A stretch of DNA of 64,000 nt from Molossus alvarezi (lineage: Eukaryota > Chordata > Mammalia > Chiroptera > Molossidae): the NCBI GenBank assembly GCA_037176705.1, contig CM073889.1:100209890-100273889 (forward strand), written 5' to 3'. The notes beneath the pieces were generated by a model, which was given only the letters and a program-made list of their open reading frames with translations, ran no database searches and was not told the origin of the DNA. This document shows, piece by piece, positions 54,571-64,000 of the stretch. A program made the position numbers and the translations under genes. The stretch's first letter is position 1; the number at the start of each line of letters is the position of its first letter.

Positions 54571-55770
54571 AAGAACCTTCTGATAGACCAAATCCTATGC
54601 TCTTTCTTGCCTTAATCATGAAGTACGTGGCCCCTTACCTTCCTGGCCTCATGCATAATGAAGTCCTCACATGCCTACCTGCAGGGCTAGACCTTTTCTG
54701 CCTCCTTGTACCCTCCATCACCTCCCACCCTGAGGCTCCACAGGGTCAGCCCTGCTCAGGTGCTCAGTCAAGTCTACAATGCACAGATCACCTGCCCCAC
54801 TGAGAGGTGGGGTCTGGGAATAGCCCAGGGCCAGTACACTATGATCTGGGGTACCCAGGGACACAGCTAGCCCTGAGTACCATGCAGCTGTGGGCTCCCT
54901 AGCTAAGCTCCTCTAGGCATAACAAGTCCCCTGACTATCCTTGCTGGGGTCCCTGGAACGTGATTCCCCTTCCATTTCCTCATATAGACAGGAGCCAAGT
55001 CCTGAGCCGGCCTGGTGCTGGTAGCTGATCTATTTCCTGGAGCTGGGCTCAGACTTCTGGATTCCTTCATCTTATTCTTTCTGCCTGATTTAGAAAAAGG
55101 CCACCCAGAAGTCTTAATCCTCTGCCCCTCCCCACCCCTTGGCTCTACCCTTGGACCCTGACACTGGCCTGCACTGGAATGGAATTTGCCACACCCACTT
55201 GGGCCTCCAGCCCCAGGCCATTGGCTCTCTCCCCCTGCCGGGTCAGCTTCTCAAGGCCCCAAGCTATTCTTGCTCCCGCCCCAGCCTGCCATTTTCCGGT
55301 GGCAGTTCACAGAGCGGTACACTGTAAAACACATTCAGTGACAACCCGCGACCCAACGGAACAGACCTCATCTCTGGGGTATCCAGTCCCGCTGCCCCCA
55401 CCACCCTTCCAGCCTCATGCCTCCGTAGGTTCTGGGCACCTGCTCCGTGCGTCCTGCCTTGGCTGGCCTCCCCACCATGACTGCCAGCTCCTGCTGGGCT
55501 CTCCAGACCCCTACGCATGACCTCCCCAGGCACCCCTGATCACCTGATACTCGCCCTGGCATCCTTGGAGGGAAGGCGGCAGTCACAAGGTCCCCCTTTC
55601 CTTTTCTCACCCATCGCTTCACCCTGTCATTCGAAAAATCTGAACCAATCAAAAGTCTTCCCAACCAGAGTGTCTCCAGGTCTGTCCCTCAGGTGTCACC
55701 AGTACACAGAAGAATCCCTGTACCTCTGGCTGCCTCTGCTTCCTCACTGCCATCCACTAACTCCCGATTC
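54571..55770. other. GC-rich unique DNA, no gene seen
   Basis: Nothing recognised. Overlapping frames of up to 113 codons show no domain. Confidence 0.4.
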
Positions 55771-55774
55771 CCGG

Positions 55775-56110
55775 GGGAGCTGACGGGAATAATGACTTCC
55801 TGATCTATTACTCTGAGTTCTTCAGACAAGAGGTGTCACATACATAACGGCATCAGGCCTGCCACGAGGCACAGGAAGTGAACCCGCCTGATGCTAAATC
55901 TTCCGGGCCAGCGGCAGCAAACACACGGGGCAGAAACTAATAACTGGAAAGCATCCATCTATCATCTTATCAGGCCTTACTAGGTGTGTTTGCATAGTTA
56001 TCTTCCCAAGGGCTGACATTTTATGTCTCCTGCAGGCTGATGTATTCTCCTACCTGTCATATCATTCAGAAAGAATAGATGAGCCTCAGGTTCATTACCT
56101 GTCATTACAC
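55775..56110. promoter_or_regulatory. Candidate enhancer with GATA-FOX-GATA cluster
   Basis: Within 40 bp lie CTTATCAG (55966-55973, a GATA site on the minus strand), TGTTTGCA (55987-55994, FOX core) and GTTATCTT (55997-56004, GATA on the minus strand). The stretch is free of recognised repeats and open frames. Role inferred from motif clustering only. Confidence 0.4.
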
Positions 56111-56520
56111 CGTGTACATGTCGCCAGGGGCCGAAGCATCGATTCTTCCTGACTCCCGGCTGAGGCAGCCCCCGACCTGGAGGCTCCAGGTCCAACAAGC
56201 TGTGGCTTGCACCCCGTCCTCAGGCCCTGGGAGGGCTCGCCGCCATCCCTCACTGCTGTCCTGGCTGGCCCGCTCCTCGGGGGTGGCGAGGTCTCCGGAG
56301 CTCCCGGCTGCTTCAGAGAGGACCTGGACGAAGAACAGAGGTCTCTGTTATCAGGGCCAAAGACACATGTCCAAGTTTTAACCGTTCTAGAACTTTCCAG
56401 CCATCCTCTCATTGCTCTTTATTATTAGGCCTCGCAATTCCTGGTGACTATATGAATTCTACCTCAGCTAGAGTCTTCCTTCACTGCCAGTGTCCCGCCC
56501 ACCAACACTACCCCCAGGCC
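56111..56520. other. Unique DNA, no gene seen
   Basis: Nothing recognised. Confidence 0.4.
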
Positions 56521-56528
56521 CCAGCGTG

Positions 56529-56532
56529 CACG

Positions 56533-56580
<48 letters not shown>
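56529..56580 (+). repeat. (CA)n microsatellite
   Basis: About 22 pure CA units preceded by interrupted ones. Confidence 0.95.
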
Positions 56581-56583
<3 letters not shown>

Positions 56584-57345
56584 CTTTATTCCTATCTTCT
56601 TACCATGCATATTTCATTTTTTCTTCAGTCACTCATCACAACCACCTTTCAGAGTCTGGTTCATAACCACCAACAGAACCCCACTGCCCGGGAAAGAGGA
56701 AGGGCCTGGGTGTCTCCCTCCACCAGTGAGACCACAAAGAACAAGAACATGTCTACCGGGGACAGTCCTCAACTCCTGTAGCCCAGGACCCTGGGACAAG
56801 GCTTCCAGCGTGCCATATGTTTGGAGGCTCCAGGAAGGCCACCTGCCTGTGGCCGATGGTGAGCCTCCTTTCGCAGACCTCTGCTCAGAGCGAGAGACAA
56901 GGGTGGAGATGCAGACATCACTGGGCGAGGGACACAGGCACTGGACACTGACTGAGCACTTTTCAAGACCATGGCTCCGACTCTGGGGTGGTGGGGGCAG
57001 GTGAGAAGGGGCTCCAGCTAGAAGCAGCCCTGCCCTTCTGACCAGGCACTGGGGGGAGGGGGCCCTGCTGCCCAGATGGCTGTGACCCTGAGTCCCACCC
57101 AAATCTCAGGCTCCTCCAGGCCTCAGTGGACACTCTACTAGGAAGGGGCTGTGGCAGGTGGACAGTTCTACCAGGGCAGCCAGCACTGCAGGTGTGAGGA
57201 AGCACCATGAACAGGTGAACAGGGACGGGGGTAGTGAAGGAAGGCAGAAACATAAAGTCCCATGGATTTTTGTAATCATGAGGCTGACAATGTCTTACAA
57301 CACCTAGAATGGTTTATACCCTTCAAGCTGTTTTGTATCTATTGG
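56581..57345. other. GC-rich unique DNA, no gene seen
   Basis: Nothing recognised. Confidence 0.4.
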
Positions 57346-57349
57346 GCCC

Positions 57350-57485
57350 ATTTGTTTTCATGGTAGCAATACAAAGAGGTATTTTAAAGATGAGGAAACA
57401 AGCACAGAGAGGTTAAGAATCTCACTAAAGGTCACACAGTAAGTTAGTGAAAGAGTCAAGACTGAGTTTTAACTCTCAATGATCA
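57350..57485 (-). repeat. MIR, reversed
   Basis: AAAGATGAGGAAACAAGCAC, AGAGAGGTTAAGAATCTCAC and TAAAGGTCACACAGTAAGTT. Confidence 0.85.
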
Positions 57486-58880
57486 TTCTTTCCAGCAAGC
57501 TCCCTGGTCCTAGGGTAATTTCATGTCACCTCTGTTGTGTGGCCAGATAACAGGAGTGTGAAGAAGGACGGGAACAGAAGTCGGCTTGGCCTGCTGCAGG
57601 GGGATGGGGAGAAGAGGAAAACAACCATACCTCTGGTTTCTCCCCTGACAGCAGGGTCTAGGAGGAGAAAGTACAGAGAGAACAGTGATACATAGGGGTG
57701 TGGAGGCTCCCAGCTCCCAGGAGCAGCTCAGGCAAAGAAGAAACTGGCTGTGATAAACAGCCACAGTTTCAGGGGGCTGTGCTGACCCTGAGCCCCTGAG
57801 TACCCTGGCTCCCTGTGGCTCTGGTGTAAGGCATTTCTGGGCCAGGCAGCACTGGGGGTTAGAAGTCCCTTTGAAAGACCAAAGAAAGTATTATGATTAC
57901 CTTCAAAAGACATATATACCTATCAATGCTCTTTTTGTATATATGATTTTCCCTGAATAATAAAAATGGGGAATAAACATGAACGTCCACCCATATGAAG
58001 AAAGATCTCGGTTGCTCTGGACAGTGGGATTCTTGGCTTGATTCCAAAGCTGCTCTGCTTCTGTTGACACAGGGCAAGTCACGACCTAGGCAATTCCCAC
58101 CTGGCAATGGGAGGCAGGTCGACCCACACACCCACCTCCAGTCTACAGAGGACCAGACCTCCTAGCATCAGGTCATAGGAAGAGCAGGAAGGCATCCCCT
58201 TGGTGTTGGCACTCTGTGTCCCCGACAGCCTGGTGGGTCCTCATTCGCCCTGCAGCTCTTAGTGAGCCCGACTACGTACACGGATGCCATGCGGGAGGGA
58301 CAATGTGCTGCACCCTTAGAGCCTGGTCACCAGCGATCCCACTGGCTGCATGGTCAGCTAGTGGCTCTAGCTCCCACAGCAAACCACTGGAGCACATCAA
58401 TTTTTGCTGGGGGTGGGGAGGGTGGGGACCGGAGACCTTCTGAGCCCTCTTGCAAGGTAGGGCTGAAACATATTCACAGCAGATGGTGTTGTCACCCTCA
58501 CTCCGGGATTCTCATTCCTAATTATCTGCGCTGTCAGCCAAACAATTAACCCTCGAAGAAAAATTGCACTGTCCACTCCCAACCATATGAAAAGGCCATT
58601 TTTTCCAAGGACAAGGCGCACTCAGGGCAGCAGCAGAGGGAAAGTAGGGCAACCTTGCCTTGGGTGCCGAACCTCACTCTCCCTGGGTGATTTCACCATC
58701 CTCGGACCTCCAAGGTCTGCCACAGGCATCGCAGCTGCAGCCCCTCCTGCCTCTGAGCCTACATTTCCTTTGCCATAAAAGGAGGCTGTGAGTCTGATCC
58801 CTGGGGTCCCTTTCAGTCTCACAAGCCAGTTTTTTTCTTCCAAAATCAAGCTCCTTTGGAGCAGAGTGAATTTCCATTTG
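57486..58880. other. Unique DNA, no gene seen
   Basis: 58640-58830 has MIR-like wording (GGTGATTTCACCATCCTCGG, CCATAAAAGGAGGCTGTGAG). Nothing coding recognised. Confidence 0.4.
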
Positions 58881-58955
58881 TTCCTTCCTTCCTTCATTCA
58901 CTCACTTATTCACCCGCTAGTTCATTCATTCAGTTATTAAATATTTACCATGTTT
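58880..58955 (+). repeat. (TTCA)n/(CTTC)n-rich stretch with L2-like end
   Basis: TTCCTTCCTTCCTTCATTCA then TTCATTCATTCAGTTATTAA and ATATTTACCATG. Confidence 0.65.
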
Positions 58956-58991
58956 CTCCCAGGAGATAGGAAGAAAATACCTATTCACCCT

Positions 58992-59244
58992 TTTTTTTTT
59001 TTTAATCCTCACCGGAGGACATCCCTCCATTTTTTGTTCAGGTAGAGTGGGAGGGAGAGAGAGGAACAGAGAGAGAGAGAGAAACATCGATGTGAAAGGA
59101 ACACATCGAGTGGCTGCCACCCTCACGACCAACCAGGGCCGGGGACAAACTGCAACCGAGGTACGTGCCCTTAGCGGGAACCGAACCCGGGTCTCTCAGG
59201 ACCGCAGGCCGACACTCTAACCGCTGAGCCAAACTGGCCAGGGC
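58992..59244 (-). mobile_element. Ves SINE, full length
   Basis: Reverse orientation with the complement of head GCCCTGGCCAGTTTGGCTCA, body TGGCTGCCACCCTCACGACC and tail ATCCTCACCGGAGGACATCC. Target duplication CCTATTCACCCTTTTT lies at 58979 and 59245. Confidence 0.97.
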
Positions 59245-59261
59245 CCTATTCACCCTTTTTG

Positions 59262-60935
59262 ACCACTGCTTGGAGCTCTCTTCCTCTGAGATGTGAGGAG
59301 AGGAGGGAAGGCTGGGGGGTGGGGGGGACTGCCAGGGGCTGGAGGACTTGGCGCTCGCTTGGCAGCAGGCTGCAGGAGGGAAGTCCTTTGCTGTGTTTGG
59401 ATTCCCTCTGAAGATTCAGCTGCAGGAAGGCAGCCCGCTCTGCAGAGCGCGGAACTGGGTGAGAGCCGCTCCAGTCCCCAGGGCAGGCCTGCAGCGGCGG
59501 GGGTGGGGGGGGTTGATATAGGGAGATGAAAGCTCCTGAAGCCACTGTGGGGCCCGTGACAGCGCAGGGCCGCACCCCGCAGGTGCTCACTAAATACTGA
59601 GTCGTGAGACAATGAACCAGTGGAGGCATGGCGTGTGTTACCCAGGAGTCTGCTATTCCAGCTGGGATCAGTTGGTCTCCTTCATCGGCTGTCGTGCACT
59701 GTCATGGAAAGGAGGGTAGGGTGAGCAAGACATTGTAGAACCTGCGCTGTCGGAGACTTGGGCGATGATGTCACCTGGGGCTGGGCTTTGCAGGTGCGAT
59801 CTGGACAGGTTGGAGGGCTGGCCGCTCACAGACAGGGAGACACAGAACAAGACCTGCCACAGGTGGCCCCACACCCAGGTCTCAGCCTGTCACACTCCAC
59901 ACCACCTCCCAGGATTGCCCTTGAACAGGCTGGGGAACTCACGAGGCAGAAAGGACAGTAAAGTCCAGAACGGGGCACTGTCTGGCCCCCCGTGGGGCTG
60001 CAGGCCCCCTACTCAAGCAGGGACAGCATTCTGGGTACCTGGGGGAGCAAAACAGATATGGACTGGGGTGGGGGCAGGCAGCTGGGACCCCTCTCCACCA
60101 CCATTGTGCCCAGTTTGATCCCTGTGACCTCTTCCTTCCTTCTCCCTACTGCCCACCTGGCTACCAGCACTTGGCCTCACCCAGGACCCAGGAGCACAGG
60201 CTCAGACGCCAGCTCCTCGGTATAAAAGGAGTGTGTTTATATTCAAAGTGGTTGTTGCCCACTCAGAGTCTGCCCCCTCGAAGGCAGCACATGGGACTGC
60301 ACCCCCTGCCCGGAGCCAAAGCAGGACAGACACCAACCCCTGGCTAGGGACTTTTCTAAATATGAGCCTAGCACGAAGAGTCTGATTCCCAGGCCTCCTC
60401 TGCCCTGGGAGACCCAGCAAAGACTTTTGAGGCTGCGGGAGAGTGAGGGCTGGAGGCAGGCAGGATCAGGAGGCAGCCAGCTGAGACAGCCACCAGTCCC
60501 GGAAACATCACCTGAACCCCTCCCTGGCCTTCCAGCCCCATTAGGGGAAGAGAAAGGATTACCCTGCACCCAGAAAGTCTAATCAACAGCCCAAAACCCT
60601 TGGCAGGGTGGATAGGAAAGCCACTGCCTTCTCAAATGTGCACAGATTAAAAATATACAAATGGAATATTTTTTCTTCCCCTCTCCTCAACCCCCTGAAG
60701 CCTGGATGCTTGTTAAAAATAGCCTTGCTGTGGCATGGATCCTACAAAACCCAAGGGCTGGCAGGAAAATTAAGGAGACATTGAAGACAGCACTAAGTGG
60801 TTACCCCTGGGGAGTGGGCTGGGGGGCCGGAGGGGGTGGGGCTTTCAAGTGTTTCCGGACAGACTGCTACACTGCTTGAATTTTTAACACGAAGCAGACG
60901 TTATTTTTACTAGTTTGTTTTAGAAAATGGAGGTT
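59262..60935. other. GC-rich unique DNA, no gene seen
   Basis: G-runs at 59317-59330 and 59498-59511. Overlapping frames of up to 127 codons, without domains. Confidence 0.4.
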
Positions 60936-60989
60936 CATCCATTGCACCTTCCAGCCTAAACTTAAGCCTGAACTTGCACTGACCTAGCA

Positions 60990-61215
60990 ACCCAACATCG
61001 CCCAGGTCTGGCTGGCCCGATGGGATGCTAACCCCCAGTACCCAGATACGAATACAGCCGGAGTCAGGAAAGGACACTGAATCCAGAGTCTCGGGTCTGT
61101 GACTAGCTGGCTGTGCAACTTCAGACAAGTTCCTTGAGTTATCTGGGCTCCCGTTTCCTTGCGTTTCAAATGAGGCAGTTGGATTAAATGCTAAACCAGG
61201 TACCTTCTGACATCC
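60990..61215 (+). repeat. MIR, forward
   Basis: TCCAGAGTCTCGGGTCTGTG, GCTGTGCAACTTCAGACAAG and TTCAAATGAGGCAGTTGGAT. Confidence 0.8.
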
Positions 61216-61394
61216 TAGCATCCACAGTTGTCAGGGTTGAGAGAAAACACCTAAGGCTTGCTCTGTGTTTGTCCTGAATGTGTCCAGGCAGAGGTGGGGT
61301 TGTCAGGCAGGAGGCAGGCAGGAAGAACAGAAACTGTTCTGACAGCAGAGACCGACTCCTGATGGAGTTTGCGAGTGAAAAGGGCATCACTTCA

Positions 61395-61560
61395 GTACCC
61401 CAAATGTCCTGGGTTCAAATCCTGACTCTAGCTATTAGTAACTACATGAATTCAGGTAACAGCTTATCCCTGGTACAAATCTACCTCCTCAACTATATAT
61501 GGGGTAAGAACACCCACACCCAAAGGCTGTTGGGAATCTTCTATGTAATAAAGTTAAAAA
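61395..61560 (+). repeat. MIR, forward
   Basis: CCTGGGTTCAAATCCTGACT and GCTATTAGTAACTACATGAA, then ACCTCCTCAACTATATATGG. Confidence 0.8.
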
Positions 61561-61629
61561 AACCCAGCTTGTTGTAGGAGCTTCACATCTTTCCACCCTT
61601 TCTCCCTCCTCTCGTTACCCTACACTGCA

Positions 61630-61760
61630 ATGCAGGGGAACGAGTGTGGGCTCTGGGGTTGTGTCTGTACCAGCCCCACCACCTGTTCGCTCTGACCTTG
61701 GGCAGGCAGCTTCGTTTCTCTGTGCCTCAGCGACTCGTCTCTGCAGTGGAAGGCAGTGGG
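61630..61760 (+). repeat. MIR, forward
   Basis: GAGTGTGGGCTCTGGGGTTG, CTGACCTTGGGCAGGCAGCT and TCTGTGCCTCAGCGACTCGT. Confidence 0.85.
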
Positions 61761-62005
61761 GGCTGGTGGTTGTGCTGTCCCCGCCCACACTCCCGCCCCA
61801 CTAGCCACCTGGCTAGTGTTCTATCTTGCATCTTCCCTGCATTTGACCTTGATAACTTCCTCCATAGGCCTCCCCCGCCCCACAACAACTGGCGAGGCCC
61901 TTCCCAACTCACTCCTGCCCCCAGGCCATTTGGTCTCCACTCAGCAGGTTACGCACCTGGCCAGGAGTGTCGCTTCTATCCTGGAGCCGTGGGGAAGGTG
62001 TGTTT
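61761..62005. other. GC-rich unique DNA
   Basis: Nothing recognised. Confidence 0.4.
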
Positions 62006-62007
62006 CA

Positions 62008-62170
62008 GGTCAGTGCTTCTCAGACTTTCATGTGCTTATGACTCACTGGGGATCTTGTCCAAATACAGATGCAGATTCTGACTGAGTAGGTCCCAGACGG
62101 GGCCTAAGATTCTGCATTTCTGACAAACTCCCAGGTGGTACCTATGCCACTGGTCTGGGACCACCCTTTG
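62008..62170 (+). repeat. MER5A, nearly full length
   Basis: GTCAGTGCTTCTCAGACTTT, TCTGCATTTCTGACAAACTC and CCAGGTGGTACCTATGCCAC. Confidence 0.92.
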
Positions 62171-62815
62171 ATTAGCAAAGTGGTAGAGCAGATGAAATCC
62201 TGGGGTGGGTCGGGGGCAGACAGGGACAAGGCCGGCCAGTTGTCCAAACCAGAAGGAGTAGAATTTTGACAGTGAAGGCATGGTAGAGACCAGGAGACAA
62301 GTGTGGGCTCAAGAGACACTGAAGAGACAAAGTAAGACAATGGTTTACAAAAAGATGTGACCTTACCCAACCAATAAAAATAATGTTTATTGAGATAACG
62401 TGGCAACCTGGAAAGATGCTTAGGACATGGTAACAGAATAGCAGACCACCAATTGCATGCACACTCGTCTTCCACGCTGCCAAAGGCATGTTTGAGAAAA
62501 CAGATAGAAGGCCTGCAGCCCAGGACAACAAAGACTGAGTTACGGTAATGTAACCACATGCATAATTATTTGTCATTGTCTAGATGTTCTTATAGAAGTT
62601 TGATCAGTATTATAATTTAAAATGTATCTTCTATACATTCTGAGACACCGCTTCCTCAACTTGTCAATTATTCTGTGATACTGAGTTTGATACATTTCGA
62701 GTACAAACTGACGTAGTTACGAGAGCTGAAAAATGGTGCATTAAACCTTCTCAGTGAAACCCAAAAATAAAGCAACCCAGATTCTGTTTTTCCTCTAAGC
62801 CAAGGGTCCAGCGCT
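62171..62815. other. Unique DNA, no gene seen
   Basis: Frames of 134 and 151 codons on the minus strand (62104-62576) partly derive from MER5A DNA and show no domain. Confidence 0.4.
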
Positions 62816-62838
62816 TTGGAAGTCTGGCGCTATCACCT

Positions 62839-62852
62839 GTCACTATAGCAAC
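62839..62852 (+). promoter_or_regulatory. RFX X-box (GTCACTATAGCAAC)
   Basis: A perfect imperfect-palindrome X-box of the type bound by RFX factors (half sites GTCACT and AGCAAC, 2-bp spacer). A second half-site-like GGTAAC lies at 62864-62869. Repeat-free context. Function inferred. Confidence 0.5.
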
Positions 62853-63415
62853 AAGGGGACCCTGGTAACCCCGAGCCTGTGGTTATTAAGAGTAGAAATA
62901 GGAAGTCTGTGGGTAGATGTTCAGGAAGAAGCGGCCACGGGTCTGCACTGGCCGGGCCGGGAGCCCTCTCTGCCTCGCTTGCAGGAGATAGAAAGCAAAG
63001 ACCCGACTCCAGGAGCGGGTCCCCACAAGAGTGTGAGGAGTGCTTGTCATTTTCCTCTTTGTTTCCCATTTCAGGGCTGTGAGCTGCCTTTCAAACCAGT
63101 TCCTGGCGCGCCTGCAGGTGGGCTGCTCTAGAACAGGTGTCCAACCTTCCATCTAGGGGTGGATGCCAGTGGTTCGCTTACATATCGGGCATGTTCACCC
63201 CTCTCCAACTCCCTGCCCCTACACTGCCCTGTGCACCTCTGGTCAGTTCTCCTGACTCACCAGCACCACCCACCCATTCACTGGTCCATCCTGTTCTGTA
63301 CAGTGTCTCTTCAAAGTGTCCTCAGGCTGACATTTCAGGCCCCCACTCTCTCACCTTGGCCTTGGCTCTGACCTGTGGGAAGCCGGAGGGGGTCCCAGCC
63401 ACAGTCTAGCTGTTC
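62853..63415. other. GC-rich unique DNA, no gene seen
   Basis: Nothing recognised. No CpG island accompanies the X-box. Confidence 0.4.
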
Positions 63416-63449
63416 CTGCCGGAGGAAGAGTATCTGAACCCAGGCCTGC

Positions 63450-63620
63450 TCCCCAGCCCCGAATCTGTTTTGCACTCTAGTGAATCAAGTTCAAGGCCCC
63501 ATTCTGCCACCACCTGCCACCATGGGCAAATCACTTCACATCTCTGAACCTAAACTGCATCATCTATAAAAATTTTTCAGTGGGTTTATGGAATCTCATG
63601 CTCTCTCAGTCTTAATACTC
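63450..63620 (+). repeat. MIR, forward
   Basis: GTTCAAGGCCCCATTCTGCC, ATGGGCAAATCACTTCACAT and TGAACCTAAACTGCATCATC. Confidence 0.8.
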
Positions 63621-63844
63621 TACGATGCCATCAGGAATAAGCCTTTAGCCATACAGATGAGGTATTTCACAAACTAAGGTTTTCTAGACAACTAAAATTG
63701 CCCTTCAAGAAAAAAAAAAAGTGTTTTGTTTCAATCCTACTGCACAATGCATTTTTAAAAATGTTTATATACTTCTCTTCCTCTTGGGGCAAAGAATATA
63801 AAACCTAAAATTTGTTTGTGTACATCTCTCCCCAGCTTTGTTCC

Positions 63845-63889
63845 ACCAAAAAAAAAAAAAAAAAACCAACAACACCAGTTTAAAAAAAA
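63845..63889 (+). mobile_element. Possible 45-bp poly(A)-only retro-insertion
   Basis: An A-rich block (an 18-A run, ACCAACAACACC, then an 8-A run) is flanked by a perfect 12-bp direct repeat CAGCTTTGTTCC (63833-63844 and 63890-63901). This looks like a target duplication around an extremely 5'-truncated retro-insert. The target site does not match the usual L1 endonuclease preference, so chance duplication remains possible. Confidence 0.45.
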
Positions 63890-63901
63890 CAGCTTTGTTC
63901 C

Positions 63902-64000
63902 TTGCAGTGGCTGAGGTGCTAGACACAATGTAACCTTGTCTTGACGGCCCACTGATATCCCTCCCAGGCGCTCTGCTGGGTCGGGTGCTCTGTCGCTGCC
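63902..64000. other. Right edge of window, nothing recognised
   Basis: GC-rich text at the end (TCCCAGGCGCTCTGCTGGGT). No feature assigned. Confidence 0.4.

Noticed and set aside
56529..56580. Z-DNA-forming regulatory element
   Set aside because: An ordinary (CA)n microsatellite. Nothing in the flanks supports a special role.

Overview
The window is nuclear DNA of a bat, almost certainly Yangochiroptera. Thirteen copies of a tRNA-derived SINE carry the head of the Ves SINE, which is restricted to these bats. Their A box reads like TGGCTCAGTGGTT and their B box like GGTTCGATTCC. They sit on a general placental background of MIR, L2, old L1, MER5A, MER20 and Tigger copies. I cannot name the species or family. 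I found no protein-coding exon of a host gene, no CpG-island promoter and no stand-alone tRNA, rRNA or snRNA gene. The window is best read as intergenic or deep intronic. The long open frames (up to 240 codons) lie in GC-rich or repetitive DNA and show no recognisable domain.

Layout. 1-1398: an internally deleted Tigger DNA transposon, entering from beyond the left edge, with a broken transposase gene. 1399-7400: mostly unique DNA with a mariner-type MITE, MIR and L2 debris, a possible MaLR LTR and two Ves SINEs. 7400-12300: an AT-rich block built from several old L1 fragments in both orientations, with two Ves SINEs. 12300-34000: mostly GC-rich unique DNA with MIR, L2 and MER5A, a second Tigger-type deletion element (18083-18600), a strange 15-17 bp minisatellite (20205-20515), three Ves SINEs, a second mariner-type MITE and MER20. 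33925-35545: an L1 3' end, a truncated Ves SINE, then a nested or composite insertion of a Ves SINE plus an endogenous retroviral gag fragment inside one 15-bp target duplication. 38860-39260: a probable solo retroviral LTR. 41560-42034: a MER20 split by a Ves SINE. 42000-64000: GC-rich DNA with MIR, MER5A, L1 tails, three Ves SINEs and several repeat-free stretches with clustered regulatory motifs.

How the parts relate. Almost everything identifiable is transposon-derived, and the copies date one another. Ves SINEs interrupt L1 and MER20 and keep 9-15 bp target duplications, so they are the youngest layer and were moved by L1 machinery. The most unusual object is at 34818-35526, where a retroviral gag leader and matrix fragment was apparently copied from an antisense, polyadenylated RNA and inserted by L1, together with a Ves SINE or later joined by one. 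Candidate control DNA includes two perfect palindromic CRE sites, a tandem octamer cluster, a perfect RFX X-box and a GATA-FOX-GATA cluster. Cross-species alignment would be needed to show that any of these is functional.
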